Made by a program: the position numbers and the translations under genes. A stretch of DNA of 64,000 bases from Pogostemon cablin (lineage: Eukaryota > Streptophyta > Magnoliopsida > Lamiales > Lamiaceae), in the NCBI GenBank assembly GCA_023678885.1, contig CM042998.1:3475820-3539819 (forward strand), in the 5' to 3' direction. How positions within the stretch are numbered: position 1 is the stretch's first letter; each line of letters opens with the position of its first letter. The notes beneath the pieces are model-generated. The model saw only the letters and a program-made list of their open reading frames with translations. It made no database searches and had not been told where the DNA came from. This document shows, piece by piece, positions 10,603 through 20,578 of this stretch.

Positions 10603-11745
10603 TCAGAAAGATCTTACATTATCCATTGCAATGCTCTTAAGTGAGAGAAAACTTGGATTGAAAGGTATTGCAAAGAAACATTTATCTGTAGAGTATTGTT
10701 CATACAAATCAATTTGATGAGTAGTTTTGGTCTTGTTTGAGTAATAGAACAGGAAGTAGTCTTCCCATGCTATCAAAACATCACCATCCTTAAACACTTT
10801 GAGGGGAGAAACCACATCATACAAACCACCACCGAAATCGGGCCTTTCCATGACGAACTCCTTCGTCCAAGATTTCTCGACTCCATATTCCTTCATCGAC
10901 CAGATAACAATGTCTTCGATAGAATGAGTACACAGACACAAATAATCTCCCAATACAAACAGCCTCTCAAAAGGATCACCTCTAGGAGTAGAACACAATG
11001 TGGTTACAGTTTCTGTTTCGAGATCAAAGCAAGAAATCCATTGGTACTCCTCTGAATCATACACCAACCAGTGAAGATTGCCATTAAAGAACACTCCAAA
11101 GCTCGAAAAACCATAATCAAGTGGAGCACCGGATGAGACACTTCTCCATGATCTTGTTTCAAGAGTGTAAACCACACATTCAGGGCTATTAATTTGATCT
11201 GCTGTCTGATCACCTGTACTGCATTTTTGGGAAATCCGAATCACCTTATGTTGTCCGGTCATTCTGCTGGACCCGAAACCATGTGTGACGACCACTTTGT
11301 TAGAACAATGATGATGGAGAAACTCCGGAGGACAATGGAACTCGACATAGTCACGAGTGATGGGGTTGCATATCCAGAAAGCATCGTCTTTAATGGCAGA
11401 AGTACTCCATAACAAGAGCAGACCATCAATAGTGCCTTGTACATCCACGTATACATATGGAGGAGTGATGAATGCAGTGTGGTCGAAGTAGGTTATTGGA
11501 GTGTAATGAAGCTCATGCAGTTCCAACTCGAGTCCATCTTCGTATTCAAAGACCCTGTCTTGCATGATCAGTAGCCCTGGAACTGATCGGGAAAGGTGAG
11601 ACCGGACGAACACGTCTGTCTCGAGTAGATCGTGCCATGTCTTGCAAACACACTTGCAAATTAAAATGGTCCGAAGGGGGAGCCTAGAGAGGATACTGAT
11701 GGTAATGTGTGGTGGTAAATATGCAGAGAAATCTAATTGTTTCAT
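10603..11745 (-). CDS. F-box protein with F-box-associated (kelch-like) domain
   Basis: An intact single-exon gene of 380 residues. The N-terminal F-box (about residues 10-50) reads LPPHITISILSRLPLRTILI followed by CKCVCKTWHDLL, the part that would bind SKP1/ASK in an SCF ubiquitin ligase. The rest has the repeated beta-strand texture of the plant F-box-associated domain: GLLLLWSTSAIKDDAFWICN at about 110-130, the typical VYTLETRSWRSV near 200, GNLHWLVYD near 230 and ISCFDLETETVTTL near 250. This part would select the substrate, which cannot be told from sequence. The length is normal for the family, and the chosen ATG starts MKQLDFSAYLPPH just before the F-box. Such genes form very large, fast-evolving plant families, so no orthologue is named. 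Confidence 0.88.
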   Translation of the reverse strand: MKQLDFSAYLPPHITISILSRLPLRTILICKCVCKTWHDLLETDVFVRSHLSRSVPGLLIMQDRVFEYEDGLELELHELHYTPITYFDHTAFITPPYVYVDVQGTIDGLLLLWSTSAIKDDAFWICNPITRDYVEFHCPPEFLHHHCSNKVVVTHGFGSSRMTGQHKVIRISQKCSTGDQTADQINSPECVVYTLETRSWRSVSSGAPLDYGFSSFGVFFNGNLHWLVYDSEEYQWISCFDLETETVTTLCSTPRGDPFERLFVLGDYLCLCTHSIEDIVIWSMKEYGVEKSWTKEFVMERPDFGGGLYDVVSPLKVFKDGDVLIAWEDYFLFYYSNKTKTTHQIDLYEQYSTDKCFFAIPFNPSFLSLKSIAMDNVRSF

Positions 11746-11997
11746 TTTTGGATGTATGATGATTGCTAAACATGTTAAGGGGTAAATATATAGATGATGT
11801 GAACAATAAAAAAATACTTATTTGGTGGAAAATTCTATCTAGCTCCAGACTTATGGTGTAAGATTTGAACAATTCTCTTATGACCAAGTATGAGTAACAT
11901 AATTTATTTGCAATAATTCAACCTTACAATTAATCTACTACAGCAAACCAAACATGCCCTAAAGATTATACAATGATCATTGTCTGAATTTGTCATA
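11746..11997. other. Intergenic between F-box gene and NLR pseudogene
   Basis: Both neighbours are on the minus strand. The segment should hold the F-box promoter and the end of the resistance-gene remnant. No motif stood out. Confidence 0.4.
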
Positions 11998-14757
11998 CTA
12001 AACTTGCATCCATTTCCACTTCCCTTCATCAGTTAGATGAAAGAAGCGAAGATCTGGAACGCTAGCAAGCCTCCATTTATCCCCTTCCTTTCTTTTCTCA
12101 TCACCAACTCTCCCAAGAAATGCACTTCCCATATTTTGGAACTCGACTCGTTCAACGTTCGTCAAATGCTCGACGCCCTGAGGTGTCTCCGCTAACAGTT
12201 TGCAATCCAGTATAATCCACTCTTGAAGAAGGGGCATGCTGCCCCTCTCCACCACCACCCATTTCAAGCATTTCAGTTCTTCCAGCCACAATTTCCTTCT
12301 GAAATCCATCAGATTTGAATCTCAACCCCTTAACACAAGCACCATGAATATCCAAGAATGCTAAACTAGGCAAATCTTGAAGGCTGCTAAGTGGATCCTC
12401 CCTCAATCTGCTCCAAGCTAGAGTTAGTTGGGTTAGGCCATTCAAAGACCCTACCCATTCTGGTACTCTGTCCATGCACACATTCAAATCAAGTCGTCGT
12501 AGAAATGGCAGATCGACAGAGTAGTTGAGGTCCAACTTTTCACCTTCCTCAGCTGCACCAACTCTCAATGAGCGAAGATCGGTTAACTTTGCAATGGAAG
12601 AGCAGAGCTCCCTTCCATCTTCATTTCTCAACTTCGCAATGCCTAATCTTCGCAGCTGTGTAAGCTTCCCTATCTCTCGCACCGTTTTGATGCCATCAGT
12701 TTCATTTGCATCCACACAAGAAAGTTTTAACAGCAACGGGAAACTTGTTCCGATGCCACATGGAGCCTTGAATCTCTGTATGTTATCAAAAGGGTCACCG
12801 ATGGCGTTGTACCTGTATACCAAGAGATGTCGAAGCTTGTGGAGCTTTAGTATTTCAACAGGCAGTTCAGTCACTTTGCAGTTCTTGAGATCTAGTGTCT
12901 CCAAATTCACAAGATACTTAATTGACTTCGAAATCAGTTTGATCTTTGTTCGTCTCAAGCTCAGATACTTGAGATAACATAACTTGAAAACTTCATTTGG
13001 AATAGTTTCCAATGAAGCTCCTCTCAAGTCCAACACCTTCAAAAGCCTACACTTGCCAACCAACTCATTGATCAAGCCAAGTTCCGTATCGCTTGAGCAC
13101 AACAATTGAACAATCTAAGTTGTTTGTCCCTGTAGGGCAGCTGAAAGGTTTTTGAATTGCAAGGCGCTTTATCCTACTCGGCCACTGCACCTCCCCTCCA
13201 TTGGATATAGTTACAATGTTGTGTTCACTCGACTTTGAAATAATAAAATCTCGTAGCAAGTCATGGATGTGAAATGCTCTGGCTCTTCCATCAATCTGTC
13301 TCTCTGCCACTTGTATTAGACTTCTGGCATAAAGCTCATTGAGATAGTCAACTGCTACTTCTTCCATAGTCTTATCTTGTCTTGGCCGCACAAATCCTTC
13401 AGCTATCCATAATCGAATGATTTTCTCCTTCTCCAGCAATCTATCTGCAAAGATGCTAAAGTACAAGTAGCAATACTTGAGATAATAGGGTAAGTCGCCA
13501 TAACTCAAAGAGAGTATCTTCCCCAGTTTCTCAAGACTACCTCCACTCTGTATTTCATGACCAAGACTTCGTTCAAACATTTCCCATTCTTCAACATTGT
13601 TGTCCTTTGTAGCTAGCAGGCAACCAATTACAGAAATCGCTAATGGCAAACCTTCACATCTTCTCAATATATTTTCAGCAAATTTCCTTATATAATGAGG
13701 CATGGACCTCTATGAAATGCTTTCTTGTAGAACAACTCCCTCGATTTCTCTTCTGTTAATGGCTTCAAATTATAGACGTGGTCGTTGTTACTGCAAGCGG
13801 CGTTCCCTATGGTTAGGAAACGCGAGGTGATGATGATGCAACCATGGGTACCTCTTTTGGGAAGAGCAAATTTGATAGCATCCCATGTAGATATATTCCA
13901 AATATCATCAAGCACAATCATGTAGGTTCTTTTCTTGAGGAATTCATAAATGAACTCTCTCTCATGTCATCAACACTCATGCCAAGTTTTGAGGTGCTTG
14001 TTGCTTAAAATCTTGAACGAGTTTCTCAATAAGATTTTCAAGGAGATGCTTGATATCTTTGCATTCTGAAGCAACAATCCATACACGCACCCTCTTAATT
14101 GATTCATCATCATACGCCTTCTTTACTAAGGTGGTTTTACCTATACCTCTCATACCAACAACTGAAATCACCTCAAGTCCATCATCCATCGAATGTATCC
14201 ACTCGAGAATCTGTTTCTTTGGCTCTTCAATGCCCACAACATCATCTTCATCCAAGAATAAGGCATCACCTCGACCATCAAAGCATTCATTTTTCAGGAC
14301 AACAGAGCTAAACCCTTGATCCATGCCAGCATTCATATCTCTATACCTCTGTTGACTTGTGGAAACATGCTGTAATCTATACTTGATAGCTTCGATTTCG
14401 GAAGCAATCTGATGGCGAGCTTTAAAATTTCTAACTGAAGCATAAACTTTCTTAATGCAGCCACTGGATCCATATGCATCACGCCCCCCCCCCCCCCCCC
14501 CCCCCCCCAAATTGGAACATGTATTTGTCAAGAACATCTTCAAAATCATAGGCGATTGCTCGGAGTTGTCTAATCCATTCCTTGAGGCTTGGATTACTTT
14601 CATCTTTCTCAATAGCAACTCTGAGGAACTCGTTCATCTGCCCCATTTCATCTCGGATGTACTCGACTTCTCGTTCAAGCCCTCCAAGTAGTTGCTGCTC
14701 CTCTCGTACCAAGACAGAAAGCTGGTACAGAAGAAAAGATACAGTAGCCTCCGCCAT
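11998..14757 (-). pseudogene. RPM1-like CC-NB-LRR resistance gene, multiply frameshifted
   Basis: The remnant resembles intracellular immune receptors of the RPM1 type. Read on the minus strand from ATG 14757, the order is: Rx-type coiled coil (MAEATVSFLLYQLSVLVREE, then IRQLRAIAYDFEDVLDKYM with the EDVID-like motif); P-loop GMRGIGKTTLVKKAYDD (about 14130-14155); kinase-2 MIVLDDIW (about 13900-13921); RNBS-B GCIIITSR; GLPL motif CEGLPLAISVIG; RNBS-D YCYLYFSIFAD; MHD-region IHDLLRDFI (about 13240-13265); then LRRs (LEVLDLRG-style repeats such as LKVLDLRGASLETIPNEVF). The coding frame changes at the homopolymer 14484-14508, between about 13977 and 13925, near 13700, near 13100 and near 12300, so no full protein can be made. 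All domains are present and collinear, so it was once a full-length gene of usual size (about 900 residues). Some breaks could be assembly errors, but five independent ones argue for true decay. Confidence 0.88.
14484..14508. repeat. 25-base poly-C tract inside the NLR pseudogene
   Basis: An uninterrupted run of 25 C on the plus strand (poly-G, hence poly-glycine, in the gene). It lies at the junction between coiled coil and NB domain, where relatives have a short glycine-rich linker. Its length is highly unstable in replication and in sequencing, so the frame across it is untrustworthy. Confidence 0.95.
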
Positions 14758-15400
14758 CCTCACCTGCTCCAATTATTGTGAAAAAAATGAACCTTGATAA
14801 ACAACTATGTCGAAAATAGCAAGAGTAATTCAAGAATAGCATTAGAGGAACTATGGAAACATTTATACAAGTGAAGCCAAATGATTCCTGCAGAAACTAA
14901 TACCAAAAGTTGTTACATCACTTCTGAGTTCTGATCTGGAAAATTACTGATCTAGTTTTGCACCCAAAATTTAATTTCTATACAGTTAAGATTATCAAAT
15001 GGAAACTAAAATTCGAGTAACCATAGTCTTAATTTTTGTCCTTAAAATGATAACAATAATAATAATAATAATAACTTAATCGTATAAAAGAGAAGAATAT
15101 GATTCGTTAAGAAGATCAGCCATGGTCACCACCGCAGATCGCCGTCGTCGGAAAACCCTCCACCACCACCCAAAAAACCTCAACGCCGCCGTACTTGGGA
15201 TAGCTTAACCGGCACACCACCACCTAAATTACTAATTGATGCAGCTAGGATTCACCAATTCAAAGTTCAATTGAATGATTGAGGAGTTAAAACACAAATT
15301 AAACTCGATATTAATGAAGACTTGATTAGTAGAGAAAAGCAATCAAAGGTATAGATGAATAAATTAGCAGGAGAAAATACCTTGAAAGTAATTTTTGATA
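14758..15400. other. Upstream region of the NLR pseudogene
   Basis: Presumed former promoter of the NLR. A small proline-rich, GC-richer patch at about 15120-15220 has no supported frame, and a short (ATA) run lies at about 15055-15075. No gene was seen. Confidence 0.4.
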
Positions 15401-15682
15401 CTCCCTCGTCCATGTGATAATCGCCCACTTTGACATTTTGGTCAATTCTAATACAAATTGTCTACTAGTATTTTTTTTGGTTAAATACGACACAACGCAA
15501 TAATATTATTATAATCAATCATTTATACATGATTCACACTCAACATTAATACAATTTTTTAAAAGTAACATTAATACAATCACTCACTATAAGTTAAAAT
15601 ATAATTTAACTCACCTCATTATAATTTAAAATATTAAACTCCTTAATCTACGTCGTTAAAGCATTGTCTGCGTTATTATTAT

Positions 15683-15685
<3 letters not shown>
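15401..15685. mobile_element. Degenerate Stowaway-like MITE
   Basis: It starts CTCCCTCGTCCATG after TA. The body shows the typical 'cattaatacaa...cactcacta...ttaaaatatt' texture shared with other MITEs here. The right terminus is eroded into the following AT repeat. Confidence 0.45.

Positions 15686-15728
<43 letters not shown>
15686..15728. repeat. (AT)n microsatellite
   Basis: About 43 bases of uninterrupted alternating A and T. Confidence 0.9.
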
Positions 15729-15731
<3 letters not shown>

Positions 15732-15929
15732 GACTAAGACTTGGATGAACCATTGACTTCATCGCACTCTGTGTCCCATAAACGTCATACTACATCGTTC
15801 CCAAAAACCACCACTTAGAGTTATGACACACATTCGCCCGTACCACGATTTTTTACAACGATTTATTAATAATAATATTTTGATACTCTACCGTCCATTT
15901 TATCTTACTTACTTCTTTTCTGAAAATGG

Positions 15930-16155
15930 TGTACCCCACCATTAGGGCCCCCATCGCCCCTGCCATGCGGATTGGTGGAGGAGGTAAATCGCAGGATGTG
16001 CCTCAAGTGGCTTATAGAGAGGGCTCACTGTTAAACTTGTGCTTGCAAGAGACCAAATCTTTGGCATGGATTTGAACCCCCACCCTGCAGTAACCAAGCT
16101 CAGTTGGAAGACCTTTCCGCCCTCCCCTCTACCACTTGAGCTATGCCCTAGGGCT
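15930..16155 (-). mobile_element. tRNA-derived SINE
   Basis: On the minus strand the head starts near 16150 with a Pol III A-box-like TAGCTCAAGTGGTAGAGG. About 40 bases later comes a B-box GGGTTCAAATCC. A tRNA-unrelated body continues down to about 15930. This is the standard architecture of a plant tRNA-derived SINE. No clean poly-A tail or target duplication could be fixed by eye, so ends are approximate. Confidence 0.75.
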
Positions 16156-16514
16156 ACTTACTTATTTTCTTCGTGATATATTTCCACATTAACGTTTCTA
16201 AGAGTAGAAAAAATACAATAATACTCACTTGCGAAGAAAAAACACCTCTCAAGTCTCAATAATAGTCACTTGAGTGTGCTGCTTCGGGCGTACAAAATTT
16301 TCAAAAATATAACATTTTGTTATAAAAAAATATACAGTATATTTTAATTAAAAATTATATTATTATTGAAATACGAAGAATGCTAAGATTTACTTTGTAT
16401 TTTTTTGATTCATTACTATCAAATACATAAGATATGACATGTAACAATGTAATAATAGAAATATAAATATTCTCATTAATTTATCCACAAAAATCAGTAG
16501 AAAATCATCCCAAT

Positions 16515-16730
16515 ATCTTAAAAATCCTTAAAATGTTTGATGGATAAGATAAGAATCCCCACCTACAAATATTGAAATTGTAATGAAACTATTTGTACTT
16601 ATCTTATTTTTGAATACAAAATCTTAAAAATCCTTAAAATGTTTGATGGATAAGATAAGAATCCCCACCCACAAATATTGAAATTGTAATGAAACTATTT
16701 GTGCATACTTATCTTATTTTTGAATACAAA
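16515..16730. repeat. Tandem duplication, about 106 bp x 2
   Basis: Copies 16515-16620 and 16621-16730 both start ATCTTAAAAATCCTTAAAAT and end TTTTTGAATACAAA. The second has one base change and a 4-base insertion. It is non-coding and recent. Confidence 0.9.
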
Positions 16731-16789
16731 ATTGAAGCCACACTGAACACCAAAATCGAAGATGAAAATTCCTGAATTCAAAACATGCT

Positions 16790-16864
16790 AACACTCCTAA
16801 GGGGAATTGAACCTTGCTCCCTAAACAATTAAATCACACTTGTTCCACTAAGCTAGACACCTTC
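16790..16864 (-). mobile_element. tRNA-like head of a second SINE-like element
   Basis: Minus-strand sequence carries A-box TAGCTTAGTGGAAC and B-box GGTTCAATTCC spaced as in a tRNA gene. It does not fold into a proper cloverleaf by eye and lacks a convincing acceptor stem, so it reads as tRNA-derived rather than as a tRNA gene. Confidence 0.5.
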
Positions 16865-17281
16865 TTCAAAAAAAATTATATATTAAGCAATATTTTCTTA
16901 ATCTCAGGGCCCTAGACTGCGCATAATATATCGACGAAAGAGCAGTTATAATGGAATCCAATTTCTCGGTAGTTCGCTAATATCGATTGTCTGATACTGA
17001 CACAAGATCAAATATAATAGAATCTTTTCTCTCAGTGAAACGCATTAACATATTGACAGAGAGCAGTTATAATCGATTGCTACTGAATTATTGAAAATTT
17101 TGGTTTTGATGATCAGTTGAGCTATTAATTTGGGGATCACCATGAAAATGTTGGTTGTTAACCATATGGTACCATAATTGAATAAAAATGTAGATTGTTA
17201 AGGAAAATATCGATTATGTTCTTTCCCATTGCTACATCACCTATCAGCATGACAAACATATATCAGTTCCAATATTTTTTC

Positions 17282-17493
17282 TTTCTTACTTACGTGAGAC
17301 GGTCAAAAAATGATAACTTTTATAATAAAAATGTGATAATAAATAAATGAATGAAAAGTGACAATGTTATTTTATAAATAATTTATAGTATAAATGAAAA
17401 GTAATAGCATTTTTTGATAGCGATTTTAAAAAGATATAAAATGGTCTCATGTGAGACGTCTCACGCAAGACCTACCCTTTTATGTAATTCATT
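17282..17493. repeat. Dispersed 'GAGACGGTC' repeat, copy 2
   Basis: It shares long blocks with 577-812, including GAGACGGTCAAAAAATGATA-like and TTATAGTATAAATGAAAAGT-like segments, in the same order and orientation. Confidence 0.65.
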
Positions 17494-17540
17494 CATTTTT
17501 AATACATGAAAATTTATTTTTTTAAAAACATAAATTATTA

Positions 17541-17793
17541 CTCCCTCCATCCCTTTATACGTATCCATTTTGCTATTTGGTTCGTCTCATTTTGCTATTT
17601 GGTTCGTCCCAATACAAAATATTCATTTTTTTTTGGATTGATTTGACTTACATGTGGCCCACAATCAACACTAATACAACTACCCACTACACATTAAAAT
17701 ATTATTTCTCTCACCTCATTATACATTAAAATATTATACTCGTTAATCCACGTGTAAAAAGCAAACGAATACCTATTAGCGGGAAGAAGGGAT
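17541..17793. mobile_element. Stowaway-like MITE
   Basis: It starts CTCCCTCCATCCC after TA and ends near GGGAAGAAGGGAT before TA. It has the common internal texture of the family and no coding. Confidence 0.65.
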
Positions 17794-18102
17794 TACTCTT
17801 TTATATAAAAATTATTACTTTCTCTTTTCCGGTAAAATTACCATATTTTTTGGCATAAAGATTAAGAAGTACAATAATTTAACGTGAAGTAAAGTAAAGT
17901 AATGAGAGAAATAATATTTAGTGTGTAATGATCTCAAATTAAAAGGGAAAGTGTATTAACTTATATCTATTAAAAATAAATGTAATGAAACAAATTAAAA
18001 GGAAAAGTGTGTCAAACTCTTTTAAAACAAGGTAGGACAAATTTTTAGAGTAATTTAAGGCCCCGACTATTCACACACACCGAATTACTTCAATACACCC
18101 AT

Positions 18103-19858
18103 TGATGAGTGATATTTTACCTAGATTTTAGTGTCTTTTTATATCAGTTTTCGTATCATTTTATCCGTATTTGTGTACTATTTGGTTGTGTTTTGTGTTT
18201 TTATGGAAATACGTGAGAATGAGCTTAAATGTATGATTTTTAGGTAAAAATAGATTCTAGACATGAAAAGAAAGACGTAGGAAAAAGCGGATCTCAATTC
18301 GGAGTTGAAACGAGCGAGAATGAGTCAAAGCAAAATGCTGAAAAACGCACATCCAACTTGTATAATTTTTCTGTACTTTTGTGGAGCTCAAAACTAGAAG
18401 TGTGATACATGGTTGGAAAGCTACATAAAAGATGATCGTTTTGGTATAAGAAACACCTCAATCGAAGCCCAAAAGAGAAAGTTATGATTAAAATGGTGAC
18501 GTCGCGCAAGCTGTTCCTTCTCAGCACGATTGTGCTATTTTGCATGACTTGTTACACCTTCAAATATTAGAAGTTTTGTCAATTCTTTATGTGCATAGAA
18601 ATCCAAGGAAGAGAGGATCGCGTGAGTGCAAGAATCACTTGAATCAGAGATCGGATGTGAAAGTTATGCACGAAACAGTGAGACTGCGCTAAACCTGCTC
18701 GACCCGAGTACCGAGCTCGCCCTACTGAGCTCGATCCGTGTACCGAACACGACCCGTGTTCAGTCAAAAGTCAATTTTTGGATCTGTACGTCTTCCAGAA
18801 GGTTCTAGGCCCACAAATACATCATTTGGCGTGACAATAAGGCAGAAATCTTTCCTGAATTCAATCTACACCTAATTCACACCATTTTTCACACACTTTC
18901 CCCTCCATTCCATCTACCTTTCATCTCATCTATCTACACTTGAATCAACCCATCAATCCACTATCCAAGTAGTTAGAGAAGCAAGAAAGAAAGGTAAATT
19001 GCAAGGGGAAGAAGAAGATCACCATTGGAGACATCTAAGGGAGTTTTCATCCAAACTTTGTATTGAAACCTTATTGTTTATCATGTTTTGTAAGGATTTT
19101 AATGTCTATGTTAATTTTCTTATGAATATAAGAGGCTAATCTTCCTTGTGAGATTAGCAATATGAATTTTGTTAGATAATTTTAGGTATTTTGCAATTGA
19201 ATGATTATGTTGATTGAGTTAATTGATTTTCTATCATTGATGCTTTAGATCTTGATGTTTATGATGATTTGTGTGGTTTGTTGTTTTAAACATGTGATTA
19301 GATTGAGAAGTCAGTTGCATATTTAGGATAATTAATTGAATCATTTTGTCATACACTTCATGTGCATTATAAATTGTAAAGAGATTGAGAAATCCTTTGA
19401 AATTTAGAACCCTTTGGTAGGACATCCGATTGGTTTGATCGAGAGGTTGATTAATCGTGTGAAGGGACTCTCATTTCAAGCTTAGTACCTAGTTGAAATT
19501 GTTTGAGTGAGAACCAATCCATTGAGCTTGATTCCATATCCTATTTATCTTGAGAGGGAGTTTAGGTGAATTTAGTGTTGACCCTTAGTCTAAACCCATG
19601 ACACATATGAATTCGTTGCATGATATCTAGATTTTCCATATTTTAAGTATTGCTAGTCTCATTCTCTATCTACTTGACTCATTCATCAATCTTCCATTCA
19701 TCTATCCATTTATTATATTGTCATTTCTCGATTATCTCCCCTTTATGATCATCTCTATAATATTATGATGAACACTAGATCGTTTAAACCCTAATACCTT
19801 CCTCCCTGTGGTTCGATAAATTCTTTAATTAGTCATTCCGACTACAAATGGCTAATCA
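18103..19858 (+). repeat. 5' LTR (1.76 kb) of the Athila/Tat-type element
   Basis: It is bounded by TG...CA with short inverted ends TGATGAG/CTAATCA. The right end is fixed by the primer-binding site at 19861. The left end is inferred from the inverted terminus. The length fits Athila-group LTRs. Confidence 0.65.
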
Positions 19859-19860
19859 AA

Positions 19861-19878
19861 TGGTGCCGTTTCCGGGGA
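19861..19878 (+). other. tRNA primer-binding site of the Gypsy element
   Basis: TGGTGCCGTTTCCGGGGA lies two bases after the LTR end. It differs at two positions from the primer site usual in Athila/Tat elements. Confidence 0.8.
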
Positions 19879-20092
19879 GGTAACGGTTACTAGTGGTTTA
19901 ACGAAGGAGTGTTTTGATTGGTATTACTAGAGATATTTTTATCGCTTTTTTTTTGCTTTGGAAAATTTTTGATCTCACTTGTTCGTTTTGATAGGTACTT
20001 GAAAACTACCTTGAGAGAAGAAGAAGGGGGATCAAAGCCAAAAATAGCAAGTTTGAAGAGTAATTGTAGTAAGCCTTGAGAAGATCATTTAA

Positions 20093-20578
20093 ATGGAAGG
20101 TTGGAACCAATATATGGATAATGTTTTTGGGAATCAAAGTACAAGGGTTCCACCTCAACAATCAAGATGTTATATGAATGAGAGCAACTATAGTTACAAT
20201 TTCCAAATGAATCAAGATAGCTTTCAATACTACAATAACCGAAGAAATGGAGAATGACAACAAGCTTACAATGCAAATACATTCCACCCTTATCAAGCAT
20301 GTGCTTATTCTTCACCAAATACCAACACCAATCCTCCATTTCAAAATTATGCCTTGTTGGATTTATATAGAAGATGTGCTCAAGGAAGTGATGAAGGCCA
20401 AAATTCTCAATCAAGTTTTCTTTGTAATGAATCCTCCGAGATAATTACACTCGCTACCTTAGAATTGACAAGACAAATAAGGATGATGAATCAAAGTGCT
20501 TATGGTCAAGTCTTGCCTAGTTCAAGTTTGGGGGGTGGTCAAAATTTGCAAGGCGTGTTGAACTTTTCATGCAATTAA
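20093..20578 (+). pseudogene. Gag-like leader ORF of the Gypsy element, interrupted
   Basis: From ATG 20093 a Gln/Asn/Tyr-rich frame begins MEGWNQYMDNVFGNQ. An in-frame TGA interrupts it at 20255-20257. The same frame then continues through LLDLYRRCAQGSDEGQ to a stop at 20578. The composition resembles the N-terminal region encoded after the leader of Athila-like elements. Whether it was ever a capsid domain is unclear. Confidence 0.5.

Larger units (their letters stand above)
18103..20578 (+). mobile_element. 5' portion of an Athila/Tat-type Gypsy retrotransposon
   Basis: A 1.76-kb LTR (18103-19858; TGATGAG...CTAATCA) is followed two bases later by a primer site TGGTGCCGTTTCCGGGGA. That closely matches the TGGCGCCGTTGCCGGGGA primer site of plant Athila/Tat elements. 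A leader and a gag-like remnant follow. No protease, reverse transcriptase or second LTR follows before unrelated sequence near 20580, so the element is truncated. Confidence 0.8.

Noticed and set aside
16790..16864. Possible functional tRNA gene
   Set aside because: Internal A and B boxes are present but no convincing acceptor stem or cloverleaf; treated as SINE-derived.
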